From Achromobacter spanius (lineage in GTDB: Bacteria; Pseudomonadota; Gammaproteobacteria; Burkholderiales; Burkholderiaceae_B): a stretch of 64,000 bases of DNA. This document shows positions 18,301 through 25,159 of this stretch, piece by piece. Below the pieces are notes generated by a model that was not told where the DNA came from, made no database searches, and worked only from the letters and a program-made list of their open reading frames with translations. Positions within the stretch are counted from its first letter, which is position 1; each line of letters starts with the position of its first letter. The stretch lies in contig NZ_CP025030.1 in assembly GCF_002812705.1 (NCBI RefSeq), positions 434,001 to 498,000 of the forward strand, read 5' to 3'. Position numbers and translations under genes: made by a program.

Positions 18301-20380
18301 CACGGCGATCACCGCCGCCCCCGCCACGCCGGACGCGAACCTGGGCAGCGCTACCGCGCGCGCGGCGGGCATGTCCGACAGCACCCCCGCCACCCGCGCC
18401 ACGGATCTTTCCGCCGTGGGCGGCGCGGGCGCGTCGGCCGCTGCCACCACGGCAAGCGGCTCCGGCGCGTCAGGCATCGCCGCCGTCGCGGGCGGTGGCG
18501 GGCTGGCGACGTTCGCGCAGCAAGCCAGCGCCGCGTCCACCGCGCTATCCAGCGCGTCCACGTTTGCGGCGGGCGGCGTCAGCGCCAACGTCAGCGCGGC
18601 CATCGTGCCGGTCATGACGCAGGCGCTGAACGCCAGTGGCGACCGCATGGCGGCCCTGAGTTCCGCCGTGGACACGCTCTTCACGCTGCCCGACGTCAAG
18701 CAAGCCAACATCCCGTCAGTAGCGGGCGCCATCCTCAGCATGCCGGGCCTGTCTTCATCCTCGGTGCCGAGCGTGATCGGCGCCATCCTGCAATCGCCCA
18801 CGCTGGCCACCGAGACGCTGCCCAAGGTGGCCGAGGTGCTGATGAAGATTCCCGGCGTGGCCGACTCCCCGCTGCCGCAGATTGCGCGCGACGTGCTGGA
18901 CTTGGTCGGGCTGGGTCCCGTGGCGCGCACCCAGGGCACGAACCTGCCCGGCGGCGCGCCGCCAGCCGGTGGCTCCGGCCGCGTCGTGCCCGGCGTATCG
19001 ACCTATCGCGCCCGCCAGGACGGCGCGCGCCTGCAATACGTGAACCTGGACCAGGTTGCCGAACGCTGGAACGACGGCAACGCGCTGACCACCACTGAAC
19101 GGCAGTCGAACCGCCCACGCATCCACGTGGAGTTCAACCGCCCCGGCCAGCACCGCTTCACCATCACCGTGAAGGCCGACCCGGCCAACATCCCCTACTC
19201 CGCCCGTGAACGCGGCCGTCGCGCCAGCTATCAGGAACCGCACAGCAACCCGCGCAGCTACGTCACCAACGCCGATGGCACCCGCATCGTCGACGACATC
19301 GCGTTGCCCGCCGCCGGCCTGAACCTGTACCTGTTCGAGGTGCGCGACGAACGCGGCCAACTGATCAAGACCGAGCGCGTCGAGACCGTGCGCCGCCTGT
19401 ACATCCAGGAAGTCATGTGCATGAGCGCGCGTCCGGCGCATCATCTGGCCGACGTCACGCCGGTCACCGCGGAATTCGCGCTGCACGGCATCGACATGAT
19501 CCAGCTTCCGCGCCTGCAATTCCGGGGCCGCTCGGCGGTTGACGCCGCCGACACCCCCGAGTCCCAGCAGGCCATCATGAACGCCGTACGAGGCGTCTAC
19601 GCCAGTTCCGCCGGCAAGCAGCGCGAGCCGTATACGCTGGTGGTCTGCCATGTCGACCGCCTGGCCGCGCCGGGCGTCAGCGGCGACATGCGCCTGCCGG
19701 TGCCCGCCGGCCCGGGCGGGCGCGTCATGACCGTACCCATCGTCAACGACGACCGCAGCCAATCCAGCCTTTGGTACGAGTTCGACGCCAGTGACGACTG
19801 GCTGGTGCACGCACGCTACATCCACACGGACGCCTCGGGCGCCGAGCGGTCGATTCCGATTCCGCGCCACCTGATCACCCCCATCCGGGAAAGCAATGGC
19901 TCGGTCTGGTCGGTGTCGGTGGACCTGACCCGCGTGTCGCCCACGCCGCTGACCGGCATACTGAACATCCAGTTCAACACCGTGGCCGCCAGCTACGCCG
20001 GCCTTGCCATCACGGGCACCAACCTGCTGTTCGTCTCGACGCTGGACCCCTACGAGCCCAACTCGCAGGCCTACCTGACCGAGACCCTTGCCCACGAAAT
20101 GGGCCACTTGCTGGGCATGGTGCCCAGCGGCCCCGACTGGCCCGGCCTGCGCACCCAGGACGACTCGGCGGACGATTCAAAGCTGGACCCGCCGCCGCAC
20201 TTCTACTACAACGCAGGAGGCCACTGCTACTACGGCCTGCCCGACCAGAACGGCGAATACAACGAAGAAATCGGGCAATGCGTGATGTACGGCATCACCT
20301 GCGCGAACATTCATTTCTGCCCAAGCTGCAGCAAGGCCGTGCGCAAGGTCGACTGCTCCGAAGGCTGGACGGCGTTCTGA
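12368..20380 (+). CDS. vgrG: Giant evolved VgrG with repeat-rich linker and putative zinc-protease C-terminus
   Basis: This 2670-residue spike protein starts at the ATG overlapping tssL. Residues 1-435 are gp27-like (FTLTLDCLA, RYRLHAAPWLAALALRRD), 436-531 the gp5 OB domain (LRVKVQFPWQRGDKP, PRGGTEVIVEFIDGDIDRP), and about 727-870 the DUF2345 needle repeats. About 880-2190 is very rich in Ala, Ser, Thr and Gly, with 42-residue repeats at 956-1074 and five 18-residue repeats at 2097-2186. Residues about 2196-2670 form a folded domain with HEMGHLLG (2576-2583), GGHC (His2619), CVM (2638-2640) and CPSC (2651-2654), resembling the order of archaemetzincin motifs. A secreted metalloprotease effector fused to the spike is inferred; VgrG2b of Pseudomonas is a known VgrG-metallopeptidase fusion. 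The full frame is intact, with no stop or frameshift. Confidence 0.9.
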   Translation: MNALPSNPSTASAYLSMNIATLSQQARMLRVSTPLDAELVAEQMTLREGVSRLFTLTLDCLAASAELDVASLLGKEISVSLLLADGSMRRWHAVVEGVDALGADGGLARYRLHAAPWLAALALRRDSFIYQDRSVQDIVSEIFADYPQAAFAFELSDTLPPLATCTQYRESDLQFVQRILAEAGLSYRFEHQQDDGQAAGGGARHRVVIFDAGAARPEDPASPLRFHRSDATETRDSITHFSAAQAVRPNAVARAAWNERTLTAHAAQSRSPVQVEALPVLEDYDYAGHGRYADDDAAEQGAARSLRAHESRIVRFAGAGTARSLAPGRLFAMTQHERYADGGGGGSEGGSKQAVDELAGNRYVVLEVVHEASNNLGAQATQVLNTADMERGTYRNRFTAQPEAAALIPAWRPRPTAPESLAAVVVSASDAPITSDRDLRVKVQFPWQRGDKPLTGGLPHRTHGDASGNAPGDERSGTWLRVASAQAGPNWGAHHLPRGGTEVIVEFIDGDIDRPVVAGQLYNDADLPPWSAGENAETNHAGVLSGWHSQGLDGAGRNQWVFDDTRGKLRTRLASSTAATQLGLGHLVEQELDDANRGAWRGTGFELRSDAWTVVRSGQGMLVSATAREQAKSTQADAQEALLLLRGAQDASRRLNDSAGQHQARPMAAAEGYDELLAVLDPEQDGRYTAQVNGQAAGKAANGQRTDSAAVERINGPHLLIDAPNSLNLATPASAVLHAGEHLHATAQSDAHVAAQQTYSAVSARSASVFAQQGPIRAISAQAPVSLHAHTDILEALAGQDITVTSSAEGIEILGNQRVTLQAAGGSVTLDGADIVFKGPGLFSVKGATHNFVGPGSDAANLPALPSTTVDDPLIVSAELVHKDGAMASAAKKAASGLMAGFGGAAGAGAAGVGTAGLGDIMPSGLAELGQKAAGAASKLSQLAGQANTLAGMAKNPMGALSAAPGLLGNTSPAIGGMLSSAKSAMGMVSQAQALAANPMSALPTASKLLGSVAPGASGMIDSAASAAGKVSQAAALIKDPSAALPAATEMLASVAPEGASTMISGAAEFAGMGSGAGSGVGSSVGSGVASGVGTDAGASAVAGGAASQASGDAATSVASAAPAASSTSTASAASATSAAADPAVSSSTVASEPSIASTSPSASPPVASATPANAATGAPFVGTTAVDTPSTGSLGASPVATADSASAPSTVASVATVGQPSVTAAGAAAGASSLASVVRPTGASFDAPSMGSASDAFVAPTLETAGSPTSLLSSPVFTASAASPALPDIGASTAPALADPAVGGITGAIATPQAIAATDLGMPTVGTSQIATSMPADTSINALPAGSLFGADASTVSTALSNASDTTLDVASASTLATTDHPPMSAAAALVSASGSGNGLLTAAVATAGAATSLRAHANDQGQARVTDDSEASGTSAMCEVSADSPALANAPDSTRLSASAATSASDSSSSASSPASVSPTGSVDSVARDTATAATAAATAFHATASTEPKTRAQSEPRLADARIAAGSAALHVTSDTASAQANGNAAHSTHAASSSNAATTPPSSSFTAPGTPVVQDAASVDARADAREAQGVSALPNATLLASLAASAGALFASAANAASNAANATPSATAAGGAMSGAVDLGNVDPSAATLQGVNLPDAASGAAASSAAGMANDETLVQLTGADHGTNLATITSADVSAADVSAGVSTEVSAGVPAEMSADIPANISADAASLATPDADTLIASSDTMPTTGGLSGDAPPLPPGVSTQTPGFVSNTQSPLPQGAGLPGGPGEGGLNLPGTQASAGASAASGVAGVGAAGAGAGAGAGAGAGATSADLGASGSSAAGSTTATTTAATGSTNSVATAAAPSAAQAGAETGAAATAPTNAGTASVAGDSRVADGAGSESASVASAGTGANTPGNASANASATATSPSTATASTASANGASPSAAPSSPAGSAPIPKAPAATPPASAGTAITAAPATPDANLGSATARAAGMSDSTPATRATDLSAVGGAGASAAATTASGSGASGIAAVAGGGGLATFAQQASAASTALSSASTFAAGGVSANVSAAIVPVMTQALNASGDRMAALSSAVDTLFTLPDVKQANIPSVAGAILSMPGLSSSSVPSVIGAILQSPTLATETLPKVAEVLMKIPGVADSPLPQIARDVLDLVGLGPVARTQGTNLPGGAPPAGGSGRVVPGVSTYRARQDGARLQYVNLDQVAERWNDGNALTTTERQSNRPRIHVEFNRPGQHRFTITVKADPANIPYSARERGRRASYQEPHSNPRSYVTNADGTRIVDDIALPAAGLNLYLFEVRDERGQLIKTERVETVRRLYIQEVMCMSARPAHHLADVTPVTAEFALHGIDMIQLPRLQFRGRSAVDAADTPESQQAIMNAVRGVYASSAGKQREPYTLVVCHVDRLAAPGVSGDMRLPVPAGPGGRVMTVPIVNDDRSQSSLWYEFDASDDWLVHARYIHTDASGAERSIPIPRHLITPIRESNGSVWSVSVDLTRVSPTPLTGILNIQFNTVAASYAGLAITGTNLLFVSTLDPYEPNSQAYLTETLAHEMGHLLGMVPSGPDWPGLRTQDDSADDSKLDPPPHFYYNAGGHCYYGLPDQNGEYNEEIGQCVMYGITCANIHFCPSCSKAVRKVDCSEGWTAF
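15233..15589 (+). repeat. 42-residue tandem repeats inside the giant VgrG
   Basis: Three tandem units of about 42 residues (956-997, 998-1039, 1040-1074) share the pattern [ND]P[MS]xALxxAxxLLgSvAPgaSgMI, then Ala-rich, then VSQA. They are predicted hydrophobic, Ala-rich helices with small-residue spacing. They sit directly after the VgrG needle and start the long linker. Function unknown. Confidence 0.75.
17834..17875 (+). repeat. GGTGCN hexamer tandem repeat in the giant vgrG
   Basis: Seven consecutive GGTGCA/GGTGCT/GGTGCC units encode a (Gly-Ala)7 run. Because the unit is six bases long, copy-number change alters linker length but keeps frame, so this is a length-variable tract rather than an on/off switch. 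Confidence 0.85.
18656..18925 (+). repeat. Five 18-residue repeats before the VgrG protease domain
   Basis: Residues 2097-2186 divide exactly into five 18-residue units: LSSAVDTLFTLPDVKQAN, IPSVAGAILSMPGLSSSS, VPSVIGAILQSPTLATET, LPKVAEVLMKIPGVADSP and LPQIARDVLDLVGLGPVA. The consensus is [LIV]P-x-[VI]-x-x-x-[LIV]-[LF]-x-[LSIM]-P. Each unit looks like one amphipathic helix plus a Pro turn. They lie between the low-complexity linker and the protease-like domain. Confidence 0.85.
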
Positions 20381-20405
20381 CGCCGGCCCTTTTTAGAAAA
20401 CCGAC

Positions 20406-20906
20406 ATGCCCATCATGACGACCGACTGGATTGAACCCGCCACCTTTGCTTCGGTGCCCGCGCACTCGCAGAAGGAACACGCCTGCATGCCGCCGCTGCA
20501 AGGCTACGACGCGCAGATGCGCATCGCCGCGCCCACCCGCGTGACCATCCGCGACGGCAGCACGCTGACCATCCCCGTCTGCGCACGCGGCATCCTGCCC
20601 GTGGTGGAAGACCCGCAACTACCGCGTTTCGTGGCGGTGGATACGCGCACCGGCAAGGTGTATCGCGGTATCGCGTTCAACTACGTGCGGCCCAAGCTGC
20701 CCAATGTGTCGGTCGACCCCAGCGAGGGCGCGCCCCCGCCCAAGATTCCGCTGCCGCCCGGCATGACGGTAGAAACGCGCTTCACCACTGATATGGCCGG
20801 CGTACTGCACCTGCCCGCCACGCCCGCCACGTACGAGGTGTATATCGAGGCAGAGCACGTGAAGTCGAATACGGTGACGATCGAGGTGGAGGCGGGGAAA
20901 AAGTAA
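20406..20906 (+). CDS. Small beta-rich protein downstream of the giant VgrG; candidate immunity or cofactor
   Basis: A 166-residue protein of no family I recognise, starting 25 bases after the giant vgrG stop in the same direction. It has no signal peptide, lipobox or membrane helix. The C-terminal half reads as alternating short strands (VETRFTTDMAGVLHL, YEVYIEAEHVKSNTVTIEVE), suggesting an Ig-like beta-sandwich, with a Pro-rich loop (EGAPPPKIPLPPGM) before it. Position suggests the cognate immunity protein or an accessory of the VgrG effector domain. The apparent cytoplasmic location fits either a cytoplasmic target or a pre-secretion chaperone role. The second Met (MTTDW) could be the true start; no clear ribosome site is seen. 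Confidence 0.6.
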   Translation: MPIMTTDWIEPATFASVPAHSQKEHACMPPLQGYDAQMRIAAPTRVTIRDGSTLTIPVCARGILPVVEDPQLPRFVAVDTRTGKVYRGIAFNYVRPKLPNVSVDPSEGAPPPKIPLPPGMTVETRFTTDMAGVLHLPATPATYEVYIEAEHVKSNTVTIEVEAGKK

Positions 20907-21020
20907 GGGCGGAAATCGAGGCAGATTCAAGACCGGATCAAAGTCGGGCCGCCCCGCAAGCAAGAAAGGCCGCACCTAGCACCGCGCCCCATACCCGACG
21001 CATGTCTGTCGCTTGCCCCG

Positions 21021-23339
21021 TCAAGGCCGCACGGGGGTCATCTGTTGAATGTTCTGCTCTGCTCGCGCGGCTTGGGCCTCTACCTTTTCCGCGTTGCGCA
21101 TGTTCTTGGCTCGCTGCGACATCTCCGCCTTGGCGTCGGTCTTGGCGAACACGTCCTTGTCGCGGACGCGGAAGTACATCGTGGTGCTGGCCAGCAGGTG
21201 ATCGGGCCAACTGCTCAACATGGCGTCGTGCACCAGCCAGTCGAACAAGGTCATGACCTTGGGGGGCAACTGCGTTTTCCCGTCGCGGGCATCGCGCCAG
21301 GCGGTCAGCAGGCGCTGCTGAACCGCGCGCTCGGTCTTGATGTCGGCCAGGGGATCGACCGCCTTTTCAGGCGTGCCGCCGCCACGCTTGATCAGGTCAT
21401 TGCGCATGTTCTCGCGGTCGCGCATGTCCTGATCCATCAACTCCATGGTGCGCAAGACTTGCGGGCTATTGCGCTCCAGGTCCGCGCGGCGCTGCGCGGT
21501 ATCGGCATCCTGCTGTTCAGCGCGTTCCAGGCTCTTGTATTCCTCTTCCAGACGTTCCCAGAGCGGTTTGAATCGTTGCGGCGGCAATTCGCCACGGCTT
21601 TCCGAGGCACGTTCCCAACGCTCATTCTTAAGCGCCTCCAGCTCGCGCAAGCGGGCCGTATTTTCCGGCTTGTTGCGTTCCTCGGCGGGCAATGCCGACA
21701 CGCGCCGCAGCTCTTCGTTGTACTCCTGTTCCGGCGTGAAGTAATCCCGGTCCTTGATCCAAGCCTCGGCCGGATCCGACAGTTCGGCGCGGAACGTTGG
21801 GTCTTGATAACGCACGGCCAGCCAACGCAGGAATGCCTCCATATGCGGCATGAAGTCTATGCCGGGCTCGTACTTGACCACCTCTCGATACGCTTTGACC
21901 AGATCCAGGATCTGGTTCTTCGTACTGCCATCCACAATCGGTTCGGACAGCGAAAACTGCAGATAGGTGTCGGGCTTCAGGTCGGCCAGCCTCTCCATGC
22001 TATGAAAGGCCGCGCCGTGCGAAAGGGCCTGGTTCATCATGTCGCGCAGCGCCACGCGCGACAGCTCTACGCGCGCATTCAGCGACCCGGGCGGACTGAC
22101 GCCCGTCACATCGCCACTGGACCCCGGATACAGATACTGCAGGCCGCGCGTCTTCTCCAGGCTGTCCATGCGCTGGTTGCGACGCAACTCATGCGCGGCC
22201 GCGTAATGCACGCACATCTGCACCGCGGCCGGCACCGTCAGCGTCCGATCCTTGTGCGTCTGTTTGATGAGGTCAGTGACAGGAAAGAAGCCCAGGAACG
22301 TGTTTTCGTCCATGATGGACGCGACCGAATCAAGCAGACCCATGAAGCGGATCTGGATATCGGCATCTGACTTGTTCTTGGTTCGGTCGCCAATCACCGC
22401 CAGGTCCGCATCGTGACGACGGCGGTACTTCTTGACCAGGTCATTGACGAACTGGCGCGCGACCACGCCCCCCCGGTCCGCGCCGAACACGGTGATTTCA
22501 ATGCGGCGCACATTCTGCCCTTCGCTCACGGCGTCGTAGGCCGCCTTGAACTGGCGCAATGCCGAGTCCACGCGCACGTCAACGCCCGTGCCCATCAGGT
22601 AGGCCACCGTTTCCTGGTCACGGATGATCGGCACCGTTTCCATCATGGTTGACTTGGCCGCTTCCTTGCCGGCCGTCCAGGCGACCTTCAGCGGATTTTT
22701 CTTGAAGCCCGACCAGAAGCCGCGAATGGTCGCGCGCGCACGGTTCACCACGCGCTCGGGGTCCCACGCGTTCCAGATCCGGACGGCCTTTTCGGGCAGC
22801 GTTCGCACATCTTTCACGACGTCCTTGTACGCCTTGACCATCGGCTGATAGGACGACTCACGCAGCGACTTCTTCACCGCCGCCGTCAGGCGCCCGGTGA
22901 GCTTATGGTTCGGAATCTCATCCGTGCGCAAGACATTGCCGACGTTGGCCGATATCGCCTTTTGCGCGTTGCTGGCCGCTTTCATGCCCGCCTTTGCGGC
23001 GGCATAGATCATGTCGTCATTCTCCGCATCCGCATTCAGATCCGTGCCCAGGCCCGAGTAGTAAAACCGGAACCAGTGGTGCTTTTCAGGGCGACCGGGA
23101 TCGCTCTGGACGTAGTGCGCTTCCCATAAGCGGCAGATGTTCGAGTAGTACGTCGGGTGCTTCGCATCTTCATCGCGGCTGCGGCCAAAGCCATCAAAGA
23201 AGAACCCCATCCGCAGAACCGCACCGCATTCATTGCAGTCGTCCTTGGGGTAAGCCGCCTCGTTCTGGGCCATCGCCTTCAGCACCGATGCCGGCGTACG
23301 GTTCTCTGGCGGCAGGTCACTGGATTGCGCGTCAGACAT
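21021..23339 (-). CDS. Tle1-like (DUF2235) T6SS effector with Asp at the nucleophile position
   Basis: A 772-residue protein starting MSDAQSSDLPPENRTP behind a GGGAG ribosome site, overlapping the upstream lipoprotein gene by 8 bases. The DUF2235 alpha/beta-hydrolase marks are present: FFFDGFGRSRD near the N-terminus, YYSNICRLWEA, FYYSGLGTD, the nucleophile elbow VFGADRGGVVAR, a later acid in FMGLLDSVAS (Asp337), HYAAAHELRRNQR, and a C-terminal HDAMLSSW. Known Tle1 phospholipases have Ser in GxSRG; here residue 288 is Asp (codon GAC), giving GADRG. Residues about 500-650 are highly charged and probably coiled. The setting (VgrG, DUF4123 adaptor, lipoprotein) supports a delivered effector. Whether it is a lipase, another hydrolase or catalytically dead is open. 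Confidence 0.82.
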   Translation of the reverse strand: MSDAQSSDLPPENRTPASVLKAMAQNEAAYPKDDCNECGAVLRMGFFFDGFGRSRDEDAKHPTYYSNICRLWEAHYVQSDPGRPEKHHWFRFYYSGLGTDLNADAENDDMIYAAAKAGMKAASNAQKAISANVGNVLRTDEIPNHKLTGRLTAAVKKSLRESSYQPMVKAYKDVVKDVRTLPEKAVRIWNAWDPERVVNRARATIRGFWSGFKKNPLKVAWTAGKEAAKSTMMETVPIIRDQETVAYLMGTGVDVRVDSALRQFKAAYDAVSEGQNVRRIEITVFGADRGGVVARQFVNDLVKKYRRRHDADLAVIGDRTKNKSDADIQIRFMGLLDSVASIMDENTFLGFFPVTDLIKQTHKDRTLTVPAAVQMCVHYAAAHELRRNQRMDSLEKTRGLQYLYPGSSGDVTGVSPPGSLNARVELSRVALRDMMNQALSHGAAFHSMERLADLKPDTYLQFSLSEPIVDGSTKNQILDLVKAYREVVKYEPGIDFMPHMEAFLRWLAVRYQDPTFRAELSDPAEAWIKDRDYFTPEQEYNEELRRVSALPAEERNKPENTARLRELEALKNERWERASESRGELPPQRFKPLWERLEEEYKSLERAEQQDADTAQRRADLERNSPQVLRTMELMDQDMRDRENMRNDLIKRGGGTPEKAVDPLADIKTERAVQQRLLTAWRDARDGKTQLPPKVMTLFDWLVHDAMLSSWPDHLLASTTMYFRVRDKDVFAKTDAKAEMSQRAKNMRNAEKVEAQAARAEQNIQQMTPVRP

Positions 23340-24111
23340 TCTTATCTCCCGGCGGGGTGCCCATGGCTTTGATCTGCTCCAGCTTCGCCTGCGGCAACGC
23401 CGCGACCTCTCGGGCAAAGTCGCCCGGCGCGCGTCCCGGCTTGTCCAGAATCGCCTTCACCTGCGCATCCGAATCGAAATTCGATGCCACCGTGAAGTAC
23501 AGCAGCATGTATTGGCGCAGGTCTTGCTTGTCTTCAATGCGGTATTTCTTCCATGCCGACTGCAACACCTTCGCGGTCGCGCGCAGCAGTTCGGCGTCGC
23601 TGCGGTAGGCGCCAAGCGATGCGCGATGCTCCCGCCACAGCCAGTCCACCGTATCGACAATGGGAATCCGCGTCTGGCCCAGCAGCTTGCGGCTTAGCGC
23701 CAGCTCCATGTGCTCGTCGGGGTAAATGTGCAGTTCCAGATACAGCGGACCATCACCCGCCGGGATCTCGGCGGCCGGGAAGTTGATGGCGCCATGCCGG
23801 TCGAAATAGAGCGAGTCGGCCTTGCCGTCGTGCAAATGCTTGCGCAGCAACTCGGCGTCGACGCCGCGCCAGTCCACGGTGAACTCGGTGCCCTTGAGCG
23901 TGAAGCAGCAGGTCACCGAACCCTCGCCGCCCCCCGGGCTGACCTGCATCGTCGAGGCGACGCCATCACCCTTGTCCTTGACGCTGATGCTGCGGATATT
24001 CCACGGCGTGTAGTTATAGGCGATGAAACTGACGCCTTGATAGACCGGCTCGCTATTGCAACCCGCCAGCATGCCCAGCCACAACAGCGCGGCGATCAAT
24101 CCCTTACGCAT
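23332..24111 (-). CDS. Lipoprotein, probable immunity protein for the Tle1-like effector (DUF3304-like)
   Basis: A 259-residue lipoprotein with signal peptide and lipobox MLAGC (Cys18). The mature part begins NSEPVYQGVSFIAYNYTPWN, the opening I associate with DUF3304 lipoproteins that accompany Tle-type lipase effectors. A CC pair (SVTCCFTLKG) and several Trp residues follow. It lies between the DUF4123 adaptor and the effector, and its stop overlaps the effector start by 8 bases. An effector acting on membrane lipid in the periplasm would need a periplasmic lipoprotein as antidote, which fits. The family assignment is from memory of similar loci. Confidence 0.75.
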   Translation of the reverse strand: MRKGLIAALLWLGMLAGCNSEPVYQGVSFIAYNYTPWNIRSISVKDKGDGVASTMQVSPGGGEGSVTCCFTLKGTEFTVDWRGVDAELLRKHLHDGKADSLYFDRHGAINFPAAEIPAGDGPLYLELHIYPDEHMELALSRKLLGQTRIPIVDTVDWLWREHRASLGAYRSDAELLRATAKVLQSAWKKYRIEDKQDLRQYMLLYFTVASNFDSDAQVKAILDKPGRAPGDFAREVAALPQAKLEQIKAMGTPPGDKNV

Positions 24112-24173
24112 TCGTATCTCCTGAATCGAAATTCGGCGCCACGGTTAAGGCCGCCAGCCTGGTGGTCACACCC

Positions 24174-25154
24174 CTACGCATCACGACTATCCTGACCAGC
24201 CCAATGCAAGGCCTGCACCTCGTCCCACACCGCGTCCGGCACGCCTGCCAGCGCCTTTGCCAGCGCGCCGTCATCGCCCGGCTGATACCCCCGCAAGCCC
24301 TCACGGATCAGCGGATGCTCATCAAAGCGCGGCGAAATCGATACGCCCCACGCCACATAGTCAAACGTGTCCTTGTCGCCCGCCACACCATGCGCGCGCG
24401 CGCGTTCCAACTGCGCTTGCACGCGCGGCACCAGCGCGTCCTGATCCGGGTCGCCGGGCAGCAGACCGGGATACAGGCGGCGTAGTTGCACCGCGATCTT
24501 GTCGGGGTAGTCCAGGTCGAACAGCATCTGGTGCTGCTCGGGCGTGAAACGTTGGATGCCCTCGGGTTGGTCTGCAGGCAGCCTGCCTGTGCCGGTCAGT
24601 TCCGCCTGCGATCCGTCACGCAGCGCGTAGCGCAAGGTGATGAGCGGTGAGGCGAAGCGGGTGCGTTGTTCGGCGGCCCAGACTTGCAGGGCGCGCGCCA
24701 GGATGCGGGTGTCGTACCAGTGCAGGAAGAACTCGCTGGCGTCGGGCAAGGCGTAGTCGCAGAAGCGGCCAAAGTGCGCGATCAGTTTTTCCAGGGGCAC
24801 GGCGGACGCGAAGCTCATCATGGCGTAGCGGCCGCTGCTGCGTTCGTGCAGGGCGTTCAGTACGCGGACCAGCGGCGTACTGAAATCCGCCCGGGGCGGC
24901 CCGCGCAGCACGCCCTGCGATGCGCCGTCCACTTCAATCAGCAGGGGCGCCACGTCGCCGTAGATGTCCAGCCCGGTCTGCGCCCAGACCGAGCCAAAGC
25001 TCAGGTCTTCGGTGGCGGTGATGCGGGCCAGCAGATCGGGGTGGCCACGAAAATCGACGATCACGTACGCCCGCGCGGCTTCGCCGTAGGGGCCACGGTG
25101 ATGCGGCAATTCCGCGAAGGTGGAAAGCAGCGCTTGCTGCCAGGAATAAGCCAT
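24174..25154 (-). CDS. DUF4123 T6SS effector adaptor/chaperone
   Basis: A 326-residue cytoplasmic protein with the DUF4123 pattern: an N-terminal AYVIVDFRGHPDLLARI segment, a central RYAMMSFAS plus HFGRFCDY region, and FFLHWYDTRILARALQVW at about residues 137-155. DUF4123 proteins (Tap/TEC/VasW) load effectors onto their cognate VgrG tips and are not secreted. The gene starts 5 bases after the second vgrG and is followed by the lipoprotein and Tle1-like effector, the classic VgrG-adaptor-(immunity)-effector order. Confidence 0.88.
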   Translation of the reverse strand: MAYSWQQALLSTFAELPHHRGPYGEAARAYVIVDFRGHPDLLARITATEDLSFGSVWAQTGLDIYGDVAPLLIEVDGASQGVLRGPPRADFSTPLVRVLNALHERSSGRYAMMSFASAVPLEKLIAHFGRFCDYALPDASEFFLHWYDTRILARALQVWAAEQRTRFASPLITLRYALRDGSQAELTGTGRLPADQPEGIQRFTPEQHQMLFDLDYPDKIAVQLRRLYPGLLPGDPDQDALVPRVQAQLERARAHGVAGDKDTFDYVAWGVSISPRFDEHPLIREGLRGYQPGDDGALAKALAGVPDAVWDEVQALHWAGQDSRDA

Positions 25155-25159
25155 CGCCC

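Noticed and set aside
16306..18939. 877-codon open frame antisense to the giant vgrG
   Set aside because: It is Ala/Val/Thr-rich mirror sequence of the low-complexity linker, kept open by high GC and codon bias, with no ribosome site or recognisable domain. The sense frame is continuous with clear domains on both sides.
21021..23339. Tle1-like gene as a pseudogene because of the missing serine
   Set aside because: The frame is full length, has a good ribosome site and retains other catalytic-like residues and partner genes. A single altered residue does not show decay.
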